From positions 1 to 64,000 of the forward strand of contig NZ_JAIGNO010000008.1 in NCBI RefSeq assembly GCF_019711515.1: 64,000 bases of DNA, in the 5' to 3' direction. The DNA comes from Qipengyuania qiaonensis (GTDB taxonomy: Bacteria > Pseudomonadota > Alphaproteobacteria > Sphingomonadales > Sphingomonadaceae). The translations under genes and the position numbers were made by a program. The notes under the pieces are model-generated. The model saw only the letters and a list, made by a program, of their open reading frames with translations, was not told the DNA's origin and did no database searches. How positions within the stretch are numbered: the stretch's first letter is position 1; each line of letters opens with the position of its first letter. Positions 26,612 through 36,366 of the stretch are shown piece by piece.

Positions 26612-27223
26612 ATGAGCTTTACCGACAGTGATCAGGCGCGCCTTGCTGTATCCCGCCACGCCGCGGAGCTGTTCTGGAAAAATGGCGTCGGTCGAACCAC
26701 CGGTGATGCAATTGCGGCGGCGGCGGGCCTGTCCACGCGCACGATATGGCGATATTTCCGATCGAAAGAGGCCTGTATCGAACCGCTGCTGCTCGCAACA
26801 GAACTGGCCTTCGTCACCATGTTGCGGAAGTGGCCGAGAGATCAATCGATCGAGGCTTGTCTGGGCGTCGGAATGCCCACTCTGGTCGAGACCGAACAGC
26901 AGCTTCGCGATGCCGTCGCAGCGGCGCGGATCGTGTCGATCCTGCCGCGCGAGCCAGCGCTGCGTTCGGCCTGGCTGATGGCCTGTCATCAATCGGAGGC
27001 AACCCTGGCGGAGATCGTCGCGGAGCGGCTCGGCGTCGCACCCTGCCTTGAAATTCGAATCTGTTCTGCCTCCATTATGGCGGCGCTCCGCGTCGTCGAC
27101 GAATATATCAGCTCGTCGGCGATAAACCACGGAAAGACATTTACCATGAAGCAGACGAGCGACCTTCTGGCCTCGGCGTTCCGTACAACCGACACGCTCT
27201 CGATCTGCGACCCGGTGACCTGA
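26612..27223 (+). CDS. TetR/AcrR-family transcriptional regulator
   Basis: The product is about 203 residues. The N-terminal helix-turn-helix is complete (RHAAELFWKNGVGRTTGDAI, then AAGLSTRTIWRYFRSKEACI). The C-terminal ligand-binding part is helical without a recognisable subgroup. It lies 60 bp upstream of the prolyl oligopeptidase gene on the same strand and may control it. ATG 26612 is chosen; a TTG at 26600 is possible. Confidence 0.88.
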   Translation: MSFTDSDQARLAVSRHAAELFWKNGVGRTTGDAIAAAAGLSTRTIWRYFRSKEACIEPLLLATELAFVTMLRKWPRDQSIEACLGVGMPTLVETEQQLRDAVAAARIVSILPREPALRSAWLMACHQSEATLAEIVAERLGVAPCLEIRICSASIMAALRVVDEYISSSAINHGKTFTMKQTSDLLASAFRTTDTLSICDPVT

Positions 27224-27283
27224 ACAGCAAGTGCGCGCGCTTGTCAGAGATCGGGTTTCGAACCGCAAACCAACGAGGATGAG

Positions 27284-29488
27284 ATGTTCCCGACCAATCG
27301 CATTCACAAGGCGGATCGCAAGACAGCGCACCGCGACCCGCGATATACCTCGCTTCGGCGATGGCCAATCCGCAATACGCTCGGGCCTGTACTGCTCGTG
27401 CTTCCGGCGCTTCTCGGCGGCTGCGCTACAGGAAACTCGCCTATGACCATTCATGAAACCAAACGCGGCAGTGCCGTTGAGGATCACTTCGGCGTGGCTA
27501 TCGCCGATCCTTATCGCTGGCTCGAGGCGGATATGCGCCGCGATCCGGAGGTCGCCGCCTGGGTCGAGAAGCAGGACAGTGCAGCCCGTACCTATCTTGA
27601 AGAACTCCCTAGCCGCGACGTATTCCGCTCCCGGTTGGCCGCGCTCTATAACCACGAGCGGGTGACGCCGCCGCAAAAGGAAGGCGGGCGCTATTTCTTC
27701 ACGCGCGACCCGGCTGGCGATGAGCCGATGCGCCTGATCATGCGCGAGAAGCTTGACGGCGAGGACCGTGTCCTTGTCGATCCGCGAGACTGGGCCCAAA
27801 CCGGCGCCGGGGCGCTAGCCGAATGGTCCGCATCCCCCGATGGCAAATATGTCGCCTTTGGCCTGCAGCAGGGCGGAACCGACTGGCGAACCATTCGCAT
27901 CGTAAATGTCGATAGCGGCGATCCCCTTGCCGAAAAGCTGTCCTGGGCCCGTTCCACACTGATTGCGTGGAGCGGCGACGGTCGCGGTTTCTTCTATTCC
28001 CGCCTGCCCGAACCCGAAGAAGGCGAAGAGCTCAGTGCATCTTTTGCAGGCCACGCGGTTTACTATCATGAACTGGGCACACCTCAGTCCGCCGATCGCC
28101 GGATTTTCTCGCATCCCAATCTGCCCAGTGTGCTCGATGTGGTCGGGAACGGCCGCTACGCAATCATCTACACGTCGGCCGTGTCAGGGGGCAATGGTCT
28201 CAGCGTCATCGATCTCGAGAAGCACCCGTGGAAACCGCAAACCCTGGTAAAGAGGGTCGACAAACCATGGGTCGTGATGGGCAGTGCAGGCTCCAAGCTA
28301 TTCCTCAATACTAAGGAAGGCGCCGAGCGTGGTCGGATAGTTACAGTCGATCTTGCCGAAGAAGAGCCGACCTTTCGCGAGATCGTCGCTGAGGACGCGG
28401 CTGTGCTCGCAAGCGCCTCTATCGTCGGGGAGCGGATCGTGGCGGTCTATCGCGTCGATGCGAAGTCCGAAGTACGGCGGTTCCGGCTCGATGGAGCGCC
28501 CGACGGCAGGATGGACCTTCCCGGTATTGGCAGCGCAGGGGTGTTCTCAGGCGAGCCGGGCGATCCCGAAGCCTTTTTCACCTTCACTGCACACGATGTG
28601 CCCTGGTCGGTCTATCGCTACGATGTTGCCACCAACCGGGTTGCCCCCTGGTCTGTTCCCCGGACCGCCTTCGATCTCGACAAGGTCAAGGTGGAGCAGG
28701 TCTTCTACCCTTCGAAGGACGGGACGCGCGTGCCGATGTTCATCATCCGGCGCAAGGACGTGGCAGGACCGGTGCCGACCATCCTCTACGCCTATGGCGG
28801 TTACGGGATCTCCATGGTGCCCTACTACTCGCCGGACGTGATGGCATGGGTCGAGCAGGGTGGGGCCTACGCCATCGCGAACATCCGGGGCGGCGGTGAA
28901 TATGGAGCCGCCTGGCACGATGCAGGCCGGCTCGGCAACAAGCAAAACAGCTTCGACGATTTTATTGCCGCCGGTGAGTTCCTCAAGGCGCAGAGGATCG
29001 CCTCGACGGACGGGCTGGTCGCGCAGGGGGAGTCGAACGGCGCCTTGATCGTGAGCGCTGCCGTAAACCAGCGCCCCGATCTGTTTGCCGCGGCCCTGCC
29101 CGGTGTGGGCCACTACGACATGCTGCGTTTTGCCCGGTTCACGGGCGGCAAGCTGTTCATCAACGAGGTCGGCGACCCGTCCGTGGAAGCCGATTTTCGA
29201 ACAATCATCGCTTATTCACCGCTGCACAACATCCGCCCCGATCGCCCTTATCCGGCAATGCTCGTGACCACTGCGGACGAAGATACCCGTGTGGCGCCAC
29301 CCCATTCGTTCAAGTACGTCGCGGCACTGCAGCACCTCGTCCAACCCACGAAGCCAATCCTTTTACGTGTTGCACGCGGTGCGGGCCATGGTGCCGGAAC
29401 CCCGCAGGACAAGGCCATTGCCGAGGTCGCCGACCGCTGGGCCTTTGCTGCCCACTGGACGAAGCTGCATGTAGACGATCGCCCCTGA
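27284..29488 (+). CDS. S9 prolyl oligopeptidase, probable lipoprotein
   Basis: This serine peptidase cuts short peptides after proline. The N-terminus holds a long n-region then a lipoprotein signal (LLVLPALLGGCATG), so the enzyme is probably anchored facing the periplasm. A beta-propeller domain (about residues 120-450) caps the alpha/beta hydrolase domain. The catalytic Ser is in VAQGESNGALIV (Ser584 from this start), Asp in TTADEDTRVAPPHSF and His in ARGAGHGAGTP. The oxyanion region YAYGGYGISM is typical. A later start inside the n-region is possible. Confidence 0.92.
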   Translation: MFPTNRIHKADRKTAHRDPRYTSLRRWPIRNTLGPVLLVLPALLGGCATGNSPMTIHETKRGSAVEDHFGVAIADPYRWLEADMRRDPEVAAWVEKQDSAARTYLEELPSRDVFRSRLAALYNHERVTPPQKEGGRYFFTRDPAGDEPMRLIMREKLDGEDRVLVDPRDWAQTGAGALAEWSASPDGKYVAFGLQQGGTDWRTIRIVNVDSGDPLAEKLSWARSTLIAWSGDGRGFFYSRLPEPEEGEELSASFAGHAVYYHELGTPQSADRRIFSHPNLPSVLDVVGNGRYAIIYTSAVSGGNGLSVIDLEKHPWKPQTLVKRVDKPWVVMGSAGSKLFLNTKEGAERGRIVTVDLAEEEPTFREIVAEDAAVLASASIVGERIVAVYRVDAKSEVRRFRLDGAPDGRMDLPGIGSAGVFSGEPGDPEAFFTFTAHDVPWSVYRYDVATNRVAPWSVPRTAFDLDKVKVEQVFYPSKDGTRVPMFIIRRKDVAGPVPTILYAYGGYGISMVPYYSPDVMAWVEQGGAYAIANIRGGGEYGAAWHDAGRLGNKQNSFDDFIAAGEFLKAQRIASTDGLVAQGESNGALIVSAAVNQRPDLFAAALPGVGHYDMLRFARFTGGKLFINEVGDPSVEADFRTIIAYSPLHNIRPDRPYPAMLVTTADEDTRVAPPHSFKYVAALQHLVQPTKPILLRVARGAGHGAGTPQDKAIAEVADRWAFAAHWTKLHVDDRP

Positions 29489-29514
29489 ACCGTCATGTTC
29501 GTCTGAGAGGAGCC

Positions 29515-30561
29515 ATGTTCACGCAATCTGCGAGTACCACCAAACCCATTTTGACCGACGGTTCCATGGTCGGTTCAATGAAAGAATGCAGAGTTATGTC
29601 AGTCAAGAGTGAGAGTTGGTTTTTGCGGCCCGACGAGATTGTTAGAACATCTCGGGTGCCACCTGGCGTCGAATACCATCGTGTGTACGCGGGTGAAAAG
29701 CGACGGTTCGGCCGCGGGATCGTTGCGATTTTCCTTCTGTTTGCCGGGCTCATTGTCTTCGGGCAGGCGTGCCTCGCCGCCGCCTCTGCAATCGACAGTC
29801 AGCTATTGGGACGGACGGGCTTCACGCCCCTGCAGTTCGCTGCCGGGGCGCTCTCTCTCGCTCTTCTGATTCCGTACAGCATGCTTCTCCAGCGCTGGCT
29901 TTATGGAGTCCCGGCGCGCTCATTGCATTCCGTCGCCGGCTGCTTCCGGTTCGGCGTTTTCGGCCGTGCATTGCTCGTTTTCGGTCCCTTGGTCCTTATT
30001 GTCATGTCCGTCGGCTTTTTCGCGCCCGATGACAGAATCCCTTGGGGCACCGCGGATCTCATAGCATTTTTCGTCATCGGCATGACGCTTACACCGCTGG
30101 CGGCCGCTGGCGAGGAATACGGTGTTCGTGGCCTCATGTTCCGCGTTGTTGGCAGCTGGACACGCGGTTCGCTTTCCGGCGCAATCCTCGGCATCACGCT
30201 TACGACGGTTCTTTTCTCGCTCTTCCACGGCAGTCTCGACCCATACATTCTGGGCTCATATCTCGTACTCTTCGGCGCGATGGCGATCATAACCTGGAGA
30301 ACGGGAGGCCTTGAGGTCGCTGTCGTGCTGCATGGCGTCTACAATGTCAGCGCTATTGTCCTGGCGACAACGCTCCACCTCGACCTTCGAGGCGACCTCA
30401 GCAGCCGCGGCGAGATTGTCGGTACACCCGTCAACCTCGTGCCAAGTGCAGGGCTCGCGGTCATCACCGCCATTATCTGGTGGACGACACGCAAATCCGG
30501 ACCAGCACGGACGCCGGCGATTTCAAGCGAACAGAACGTAGCGGTCGGCTCCCGTTCCTGA
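29515..30561 (+). CDS. CPBP family intramembrane metalloprotease
   Basis: This is the second CPBP protein of the window (348 residues from this start). Several membrane helices surround the signature: AAAGEEYGVRGLMF (Glu-Glu and Arg), TVLFSLFHGS (first His) and VVLHGVYNVSA (second His). The listed ATG follows a GAGAGGAG ribosome site. A later ATG at 29596 (MSVKSESWFL) is also plausible. It lies 26 bp after the prolyl oligopeptidase gene and may be in one operon with it. Confidence 0.85.
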   Translation: MFTQSASTTKPILTDGSMVGSMKECRVMSVKSESWFLRPDEIVRTSRVPPGVEYHRVYAGEKRRFGRGIVAIFLLFAGLIVFGQACLAAASAIDSQLLGRTGFTPLQFAAGALSLALLIPYSMLLQRWLYGVPARSLHSVAGCFRFGVFGRALLVFGPLVLIVMSVGFFAPDDRIPWGTADLIAFFVIGMTLTPLAAAGEEYGVRGLMFRVVGSWTRGSLSGAILGITLTTVLFSLFHGSLDPYILGSYLVLFGAMAIITWRTGGLEVAVVLHGVYNVSAIVLATTLHLDLRGDLSSRGEIVGTPVNLVPSAGLAVITAIIWWTTRKSGPARTPAISSEQNVAVGSRS

Positions 30562-30772
30562 GAAAGTAGAGCCACTTGGAGCAAGCCGACGAACCTGAAT
30601 GGACCAAAATCACTGGCTGGGTCCCACCTGCGCAATTCGATCATGCGTTCTGCGAAAGGGTGCAGAGTTCGCTACATACGAGCTCCCATGGGCCTCGTAG
30701 CAACGGTACATCAACTTCGGCTGGCAGATTGCGCACGAACGGTTTGTTGAACAACACAAGGCGGATCGATCA

Positions 30773-31759
30773 TTGACTGATATCGAACGTAATGCACACA
30801 TACCGGTGCGCACGATACCTCCTCCGAGATCGATTAGCGGCGAAGCGCGACTGGCACTTTCGCGCCTTGTAGGGGAGGACGGCACATCAGTGAACGCGCA
30901 GTACCAGATGCCGGAGCCCGATGACTTTGACGGGTGGATGGCAGTCAAGAGTGCTGCTGACGCACATTACGCGGCTGCACTCAAGAGTGTGGCAGGCAGT
31001 CTGCGGTCCGAAGTCGAGACTATTGCGGTCGATCAGGCCACGATCCATGTCGCGAGGCCTTCGTCTCCCTTCGATGAGCGCGGCGCACTGATAGACCTTC
31101 ATGGCGGTGCGCTTGTCTTCGGCGGCGGAGAAGCCTGCCTGACGAGCGCGCGTCGACAAGCCGACCGACACAATCTGCGATGCTATGGTGTCGATTACCG
31201 AATGCCACCCGAGCATCCTTTTCCCGCCGCGCTTGACGACTGTGTAGCAGCATATCGCCATGTCCTGGAGCACCACGCGGCGGAACGTATAGTGATTTGT
31301 GGCAGATCAGCAGGCGGGAACCTCGCCGCCGCGATGCTCTTGCGAGCGAAGGCGGAAGGCTTGCCGATGCCCCGGGGGCTGACGCTGTTATCGCCTCAAG
31401 TCGACCTGACCGAATCCGGCGACAGTTTCCAGACCAACCGGATGGTGGATCTTGTGCTCCCGCGCTCCTTGATGTCGAACAACCTGCTCTACGCGAACGG
31501 TGCGGATCTTGCCGACCCCTATCTCTCCCCGCTCTTCGGAGATCTGCAGGACTTCCCTCCGGTATTTTTGCAGACCGGTACGCGCGACCTGTTCCTGTCG
31601 AACACGGTCCGCATGCATCGGGCGTTCTTGAACGCCGGAGTCGATGCGGCGCTACACGTATTCGAGGCGATGCCCCATGGCGGTTTTATGGGCGGAACGC
31701 CGGAAGACCAGGAGATCGAAGCAGAACTCGGCAAGTTCATTGCCGCTGTTTTCGAATGA
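30773..31759 (+). CDS. Alpha/beta hydrolase, hormone-sensitive-lipase type
   Basis: This is an esterase of the alpha/beta hydrolase-3 family (328 residues, no signal peptide, TTG start). The oxyanion motif is IDLHGGALVFGGGE, the nucleophile Ser179 in VICGRSAGGNLAAA, the acid in TGTRDLFLSNTV and the His in MPHGGFMGG. It probably acts on short-chain esters in the cytoplasm. The substrate is unknown. Confidence 0.88.
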   Translation: MTDIERNAHIPVRTIPPPRSISGEARLALSRLVGEDGTSVNAQYQMPEPDDFDGWMAVKSAADAHYAAALKSVAGSLRSEVETIAVDQATIHVARPSSPFDERGALIDLHGGALVFGGGEACLTSARRQADRHNLRCYGVDYRMPPEHPFPAALDDCVAAYRHVLEHHAAERIVICGRSAGGNLAAAMLLRAKAEGLPMPRGLTLLSPQVDLTESGDSFQTNRMVDLVLPRSLMSNNLLYANGADLADPYLSPLFGDLQDFPPVFLQTGTRDLFLSNTVRMHRAFLNAGVDAALHVFEAMPHGGFMGGTPEDQEIEAELGKFIAAVFE

Positions 31760-32081
31760 GGCGAATGACGGCGCGCGAGCAACCGAAGGCCATGGATGTT
31801 CATCTTTGTAGAACTCCATCAAAGCAATCGAGTCCCGTATGCCACCCCGATGCGCGGTAGTTTGCGGGCCGAATTGTCCGTTTTTTGAGGTGTCCATCAA
31901 TTACTCGGGTCGAACTGTGAAGGACCTCGGTCATACCGGTCGACGAAGCGCCAGCGAGAACAGATTTTCGCTAGTTCCATGCAGGAGGGGGGTGGCCATC
32001 AGGCGACGTCGGTCAATTTCGCCTCCAGGGATGGAAAGGCGAAGCCCTTCCATCCCCATTTCCACTGCTTTGCAGCACCAC
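31760..32081. other. Gene-free stretch between convergent hydrolase genes
   Basis: This 320 bp lies between two convergent genes. Only short, motif-free ORFs are present. No clear hairpin terminator was found. Confidence 0.35.
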
Positions 32082-32942
32082 TCATTCGGGCCCGGCGCAG
32101 GAAAACTCGGACACGATGGCGGCAATTTCGCGGGCATGCGTCTCAAGCGCGAAATGTCCGGCGTCGAGCAGATGGACTTGAGCATTGGGAAGATCCCGCT
32201 TGAAGGCGTCTGCCCCCGGCGGGATGAAGGCAGGATCGTGTCGCCCCCACACAGCCAGTAAAGGAGGCTGCTCCTCGCGGAAGTAATTCTGAAAGTCGGG
32301 ATAAAGCGCTACGTTGCTTTTGTAATCGCCAATCAGATCGAGCTGCCTCTCCTCGGCTCCCGGCCTTGCCATGTAAGCGATGTCCAACTCGTAGCCATCC
32401 GGCGCCAGGCGGTTCTTTCGAGCGCCTGTACCGTATTGCCATTCTCGAATCGTTTCAGGAGCGAGTGATGGCCGACACGCTTCACGTGTTTCCGGGGTCG
32501 GATTGCGCCAGTACTCTTCCCACGGACCCCATTCGTCGCTGAAGCCTTCGACATACGCATTGCCATTCTGGGTGATAATGGCTTCGATCTTCTCGGGATA
32601 GCGCATAGCGAGCCGGAAACCGATCGGGGCGCCATAATCGAAGACGTATAGGGAAAAGCGATCGAGCGCGAGATTCGCGCAGAATCCCTCGACGATCCGG
32701 GTCAAATTCTCGAAGCTGTAAACGAATTCACGCCCGTCTGGCACCAGCGTCTGCCCAAAGCCGACAAGATCTGGCGCGATCAGGCGGAAGTCTTTTTCCA
32801 GCAAGGGAATCAAGTCGCGAAACATGTGGCTTGCACTAGGAAAACCGTGCAGCAGCAGCAGGACCGGTTTGTCCTGCGAACCGGCTTCCCGGTAGAAAAC
32901 ATCGATTCCGTCGACAGTGGTTGTTTTGTAGCGTGTGCTCAT
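32082..32942 (-). CDS. Alpha/beta hydrolase with Asp nucleophile
   Basis: This 286-residue enzyme resembles haloalkane dehalogenases and epoxide hydrolases. HGFPSASHMFRDLIP holds the oxyanion loop, Asp102 in SLYVFDYGAPIGFR takes the place of the usual Ser nucleophile, and LLDAGHFALETH carries the catalytic His. An Asp nucleophile points to attack on a C-halogen or epoxide carbon; the actual substrate is unknown. ATG 32942 (MSTRYKT) is preferred over 32954. It is divergent from a LysR gene that probably controls it. Confidence 0.87.
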   Translation of the reverse strand: MSTRYKTTTVDGIDVFYREAGSQDKPVLLLLHGFPSASHMFRDLIPLLEKDFRLIAPDLVGFGQTLVPDGREFVYSFENLTRIVEGFCANLALDRFSLYVFDYGAPIGFRLAMRYPEKIEAIITQNGNAYVEGFSDEWGPWEEYWRNPTPETREACRPSLAPETIREWQYGTGARKNRLAPDGYELDIAYMARPGAEERQLDLIGDYKSNVALYPDFQNYFREEQPPLLAVWGRHDPAFIPPGADAFKRDLPNAQVHLLDAGHFALETHAREIAAIVSEFSCAGPE

Positions 32943-32991
32943 CTGAAGCTCCATTCTCGTTCAGTCGGCACCTCATTTGATGATTTCCTTA

Positions 32992-33017
32992 TTTCAGATA
33001 AGGAGACAATCCTGAAA
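32992..33017. promoter_or_regulatory. Inverted repeat, possible LysR operator
   Basis: TTTCAG and CTGAAA, 14 bases apart, lie between the divergent hydrolase and LysR genes, about 30 bp from the LysR start. The symmetry and place fit a regulator site, but the spacing is not the canonical T-N11-A. Confidence 0.4.
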
Positions 33018-33046
33018 TGCCTCGTTGCATCAACTGAAAGGCTGCC

Positions 33047-33925
33047 ATGGACCGGATCGCAGCGATGCGCATTTTCGGGGCGATCGATCCCGACAGCTCC
33101 CTTGCGGCAACTGCGCGCACCCTCGGCATTTCGCCAGCTACCGTATCCCGTGCTGTGACGCTCCTTGAGAATGAGGCTGGCGAAGTCCTGCTCGAACGTT
33201 CGACACGACACTTGTCTTTCACCAGCAAGGGACGCGAACATCAGTCGGCCTATGCCGAAATCGTGGCTCGCCTGGATAGCCTTGCTCGGCGCGAGCCGGA
33301 GGGCGCGCTATCCGGTAATGTTGCCATTACTGCCCCAGAGCTCTTCGGCCGTCTCGTCGTGGTGCCTGCGCTTCATTCGCTTAGGCTGGCGAACCCCGAA
33401 CTGCGTATCAGACTCCTCCTCCAAAACCGTCTGAGCGATCTGATCGGGGAAGGTATCGATCTGGCGATCCGCATCGCGAAAGCACCGGATGCGAACCTGC
33501 AACTGATCAAGGTGGGGCAGGTTCGCCGCGTGACCTGCGCTTCGCCTGATTACATCGAGCGCGCCGGGGAACCGCGGAGTCCCGACGAGTTGAAAAACCA
33601 TCTTTGCATCGGATTGAACGGTGCCGGTTTCGACGAACAATGGCATTTCAACTATAACGGTCGACCGCGTTCCCAGAGAATTCAATGCAGCATGACAACC
33701 AACAATGCGGCGGCGTCGATCTGCATCGCCGAAATGGGTGGTGGCATCATCCAGGCCCTCTCTTACCAGGTCACCTCCCAGCTAGAGCATGGGCTGCTGC
33801 AGCCCGTTCTGGGCAAATATGCTGCGCCGCCGCTCGACGTGCAGATCGTGCATCGCCATAACCCACCAAACCCGAGAAGCGTAAGGCGGGTTGCCGAACA
33901 TCTTGGCAAGAGCATGGCGATCTAA
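33047..33925 (+). CDS. LysR-family transcriptional regulator
   Basis: This 292-residue regulator starts MDRIAAMRIFGAIDPDSSLA. The helix-turn-helix (AATARTLGISPATVSRAVTL) and the LERSTRHLSFTSKG wing are typical of the CrgA-like subgroup, as is the substrate-binding domain start (GNVAITAPELFGRLVVVPAL). It is divergent from the dehalogenase-like hydrolase at 32082-32942 and the likely regulator of that gene. Confidence 0.9.
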   Translation: MDRIAAMRIFGAIDPDSSLAATARTLGISPATVSRAVTLLENEAGEVLLERSTRHLSFTSKGREHQSAYAEIVARLDSLARREPEGALSGNVAITAPELFGRLVVVPALHSLRLANPELRIRLLLQNRLSDLIGEGIDLAIRIAKAPDANLQLIKVGQVRRVTCASPDYIERAGEPRSPDELKNHLCIGLNGAGFDEQWHFNYNGRPRSQRIQCSMTTNNAAASICIAEMGGGIIQALSYQVTSQLEHGLLQPVLGKYAAPPLDVQIVHRHNPPNPRSVRRVAEHLGKSMAI

Positions 33926-34421
33926 GGGCCGGTTGAACAACCGACCGCCAAAGAGGTGGTCGCGACAACAGGATAGGGCAAGTTAGTCTATGAGAGCTCT
34001 TCTCGACGCGCGCCGAAGCCGCGTCAGTATTTGAGCTTAGCGAGGCGTTGCTCGATTCATGCGTTCACGAGGCCGCGGGTATTCCGCGACATTCACTGAC
34101 AATTCTTCGCCGTCGATCGCTGTCATAGCTGGGGTCGGCTGGGAGCGATCGAGCAGGCGCTCGATCTGCTGGCCAACGCGCTCTTCAGTGTCTGGACGAT
34201 AACGCGAAACCCAGTCTGCCCTTGCTGTTGTGCACTGCCTATGACTTTCGGCAAAGGCCTGCCTTACGGAACAGGCAACACCGAACGCCCGCTTTCCGAT
34301 TGTGTCTGTGGGAGCTGCGACTGGTCGGGCACACAGGGCAAGATGCCAACCTGTAGTGGTTCCGGTTTTCGGCAATTGTTAGCTGGGCCGAAAATCCATG
34401 GAACGATACGAAGGGAATTCT
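33926..34421. other. Stretch without recognised gene
   Basis: About 500 bp. A minus-strand ORF of 112 codons (34037-34375) is the longest open frame. Its product has no known motif and no convincing ribosome site, so it is not called a gene. Confidence 0.35.
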
Positions 34422-35396
34422 ATGATCAAACTTGCCACCATAGCGACCTGTGCGAGCGTGCTGGCTTATTCCGCCGGCGCGACGCCAGCGGCGGAGGTGC
34501 CGATCGAGGCGCAGGGACCGGACGGCTCGCTGTCGGGGACGATGCTACGCAGCTCAGAGGGCGAAGAAGCGGTCGCTTTAATTATTCCCGGTTCCGGCCC
34601 GACTGACAGGGATGGAAACAACCCCATGGGGGTCAAGGCATCGAGTTACCGCCTGCTGGCAGAAGGGCTTGCGGCACAGGGCATCACGACCGTCCGCATC
34701 GATAAGCGTGGCATGTTTGGCAGTGCCGCAGCGGTCTCCGACCCCAATGCCGTGACCATCGCCGATTACGTGTCCGACACCGCATCATGGGTACGCGAGA
34801 TACGCGAGCAAACCGGAGCATCCTGCGTCTGGCTGATTGGCCATAGCGAGGGCGGGCTTGTTTCGCTTGCTGCAGCCCAAGAGGTCGACGGTCTGTGTGG
34901 CCTCGTGCTTGTCGCCGCTCCCGGCAAGCCTATGGGCGAGATGATCAGGGAACAGCTTCGTGCCAACCCTGCAAACACGTCCCTGATCCCGGCAGCGGAT
35001 GCCGCGATCGATAGTCTGACTTCCGGCGAGAAGGTTGATGCCCCGTCCCTGCCGCAACCGTTGCTGCCCCTGTTCAGTCCGACGGTGCAGGAATATCTGA
35101 TCAGCGCATTTGCGCTTGACCCGGCCGAACTGTCGGCGCGTGTCGACCTGCCGATGCTGATAGTACAGGGGGGCAAGGACCTGCAGGTACCGATTGAAGA
35201 CGCGAAAAGACTGAAATCGGCCAATCCTGCTGCCATGATCGAGATATTGCCTGACGCCAATCACGTGCTGAAGGACGTCTCGGGCAACGATCCGGCTGAC
35301 AACCTCGCCACCTATGGAGAGGCGGACCTTCCTATTTCAGAAGAAATTGTCACGATCATCGCAAACTTCACCCGAAGCCGAGGCCCGGCGCTCTGA
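34422..35396 (+). CDS. Exported alpha/beta hydrolase (serine type)
   Basis: This 324-residue protein has a signal peptide (MIKLATIATCASVLAYSAGA). The hydrolase domain has LIIPGSGPTDRDGNNP, the nucleophile elbow WLIGHSEGGLVSLAAA, an acid near LPMLIVQGGKDLQVP and a His in PDANHVLKD. The GSGPTDRDGN motif is usual in periplasmic peptidase/esterase-like hydrolases of this fold. The substrate is unknown. A hairpin terminator overlaps the stop codon. Confidence 0.87.
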   Translation: MIKLATIATCASVLAYSAGATPAAEVPIEAQGPDGSLSGTMLRSSEGEEAVALIIPGSGPTDRDGNNPMGVKASSYRLLAEGLAAQGITTVRIDKRGMFGSAAAVSDPNAVTIADYVSDTASWVREIREQTGASCVWLIGHSEGGLVSLAAAQEVDGLCGLVLVAAPGKPMGEMIREQLRANPANTSLIPAADAAIDSLTSGEKVDAPSLPQPLLPLFSPTVQEYLISAFALDPAELSARVDLPMLIVQGGKDLQVPIEDAKRLKSANPAAMIEILPDANHVLKDVSGNDPADNLATYGEADLPISEEIVTIIANFTRSRGPAL

Positions 35397-35415
35397 TGCG
35401 CCGGGATCAAGTTTC
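35383..35415 (+). terminator. Hairpin terminator overlapping the stop codon
   Basis: A perfect 8-bp stem, CCCGGCGC with GCGCCGGG, has a 6-base loop that contains the stop codon TGA of the hydrolase gene. It is followed by ATCAAGTTTCTTTC, a moderate T-tract. Confidence 0.55.
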
Positions 35416-35775
35416 TTTCGACCTGACGGTGCGATTTGCCAAGCTTGGGGCCGCGCAGATGGAGCACTGGAGCTAGAATCGCGACGATCGAGTGTCGATT
35501 TGCTTAGGACAACCAGCAAAAACGTCATTCCCTCCTACTTATCTACTCATAAATCATTGAAATAGAGAAATTATTGAATCTGAAAAAAGCCGCGCCGTCC
35601 GGCTCTCGAATCCAGATGCCGGATGATCTGGGTGTTCTTCTCTACCGCCTTTTCGCTGGTATCGAAAAACAGGTTCCGGGGGGTAGGGCGTTCTCGCGTT
35701 CCGCTCGAAGCGGACTGCAAACTGTCACTTTCGGCTCGTATCCGGCGCGCGGAAACACGCTGATGGGGTGCGCAA
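35416..35775. other. Upstream region of the sigma-factor operon
   Basis: About 360 bp without a supported gene. It is expected to hold the promoter of the sigma/anti-sigma operon. The first half is AT-rich (around 35520-35580). No promoter could be assigned with confidence. Confidence 0.35.
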
Positions 35776-36366
35776 ATGTCATGGCTTCGTCCGATCGACC
35801 AATGGTTTGCCGACCAGGTCTTTGTCTATCGAGCAAAGCACCGCGCCTATGCCCTGAGACTGACGCGCGACGGCGACGAGGCTGAGGATCTGGTGCAGGA
35901 GGCCTACGCCCGGCTGTTCCGCCTGTCCAACTGGGCCGAGATCGCCAATCCCAATGCGTTTACCTTGCGTATCATTCACAATGAAGCGGTCGAGCGCTTC
36001 CGCAAGGCTCAGGTGGTGCAGCTTGACCGGTCGCTTTCGCTACAGGCGCTGGAGCCGGTCGACGAGCAGCCTCTGCCCGATCGCGTGGCCATTGCGCGGC
36101 AAGATCTGAATCGCATGGCAGGCTATCTGGAGAGGCTGCCCCCTCGCTGCCGCGAAGCCGTGTGTCTGCGAAAAATCGACAATCTTTCACCCCGCGAAGT
36201 AGCGGCAAAGATGGACATTTCCGTCTCGACCTTGGAGAAACATTTGTCCAAGGGTCTTCGTCTGCTTGCCAAATGGCGGTACGCCGATGGTTCTGACACT
36301 GAAGAAACACGCGTAACGGAATCCGTCGGCGAATGTCGCAAGATGCGAAAGCAGGGGATGAAATAG
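35776..36366 (+). CDS. ECF sigma factor, FecI type
   Basis: This extracytoplasmic-function sigma factor (196 residues) directs RNA polymerase to the cassette's own promoters. The region 2 core is visible (YALRLTRDGDEAEDLVQEAY, then ARLFRLSNWAEIANPNAF), as is region 4 (LERLPPRCREAVCLRKIDNL, then SPREVAAKMDISVSTLEKHL). The gene overlaps fecR-like 36333 by 34 bp, so both are made together and the anti-sigma factor is held in a fixed ratio. The downstream TBDR with an STN domain completes a FecA-FecR-FecI type signalling chain. Confidence 0.92.
   Translation: MSWLRPIDQWFADQVFVYRAKHRAYALRLTRDGDEAEDLVQEAYARLFRLSNWAEIANPNAFTLRIIHNEAVERFRKAQVVQLDRSLSLQALEPVDEQPLPDRVAIARQDLNRMAGYLERLPPRCREAVCLRKIDNLSPREVAAKMDISVSTLEKHLSKGLRLLAKWRYADGSDTEETRVTESVGECRKMRKQGMK

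Noticed and set aside
26477-27799. 440-codon ORF on the minus strand
   Set aside because: It covers the TetR gene and the start of the prolyl oligopeptidase gene in antisense; both of those are well supported.
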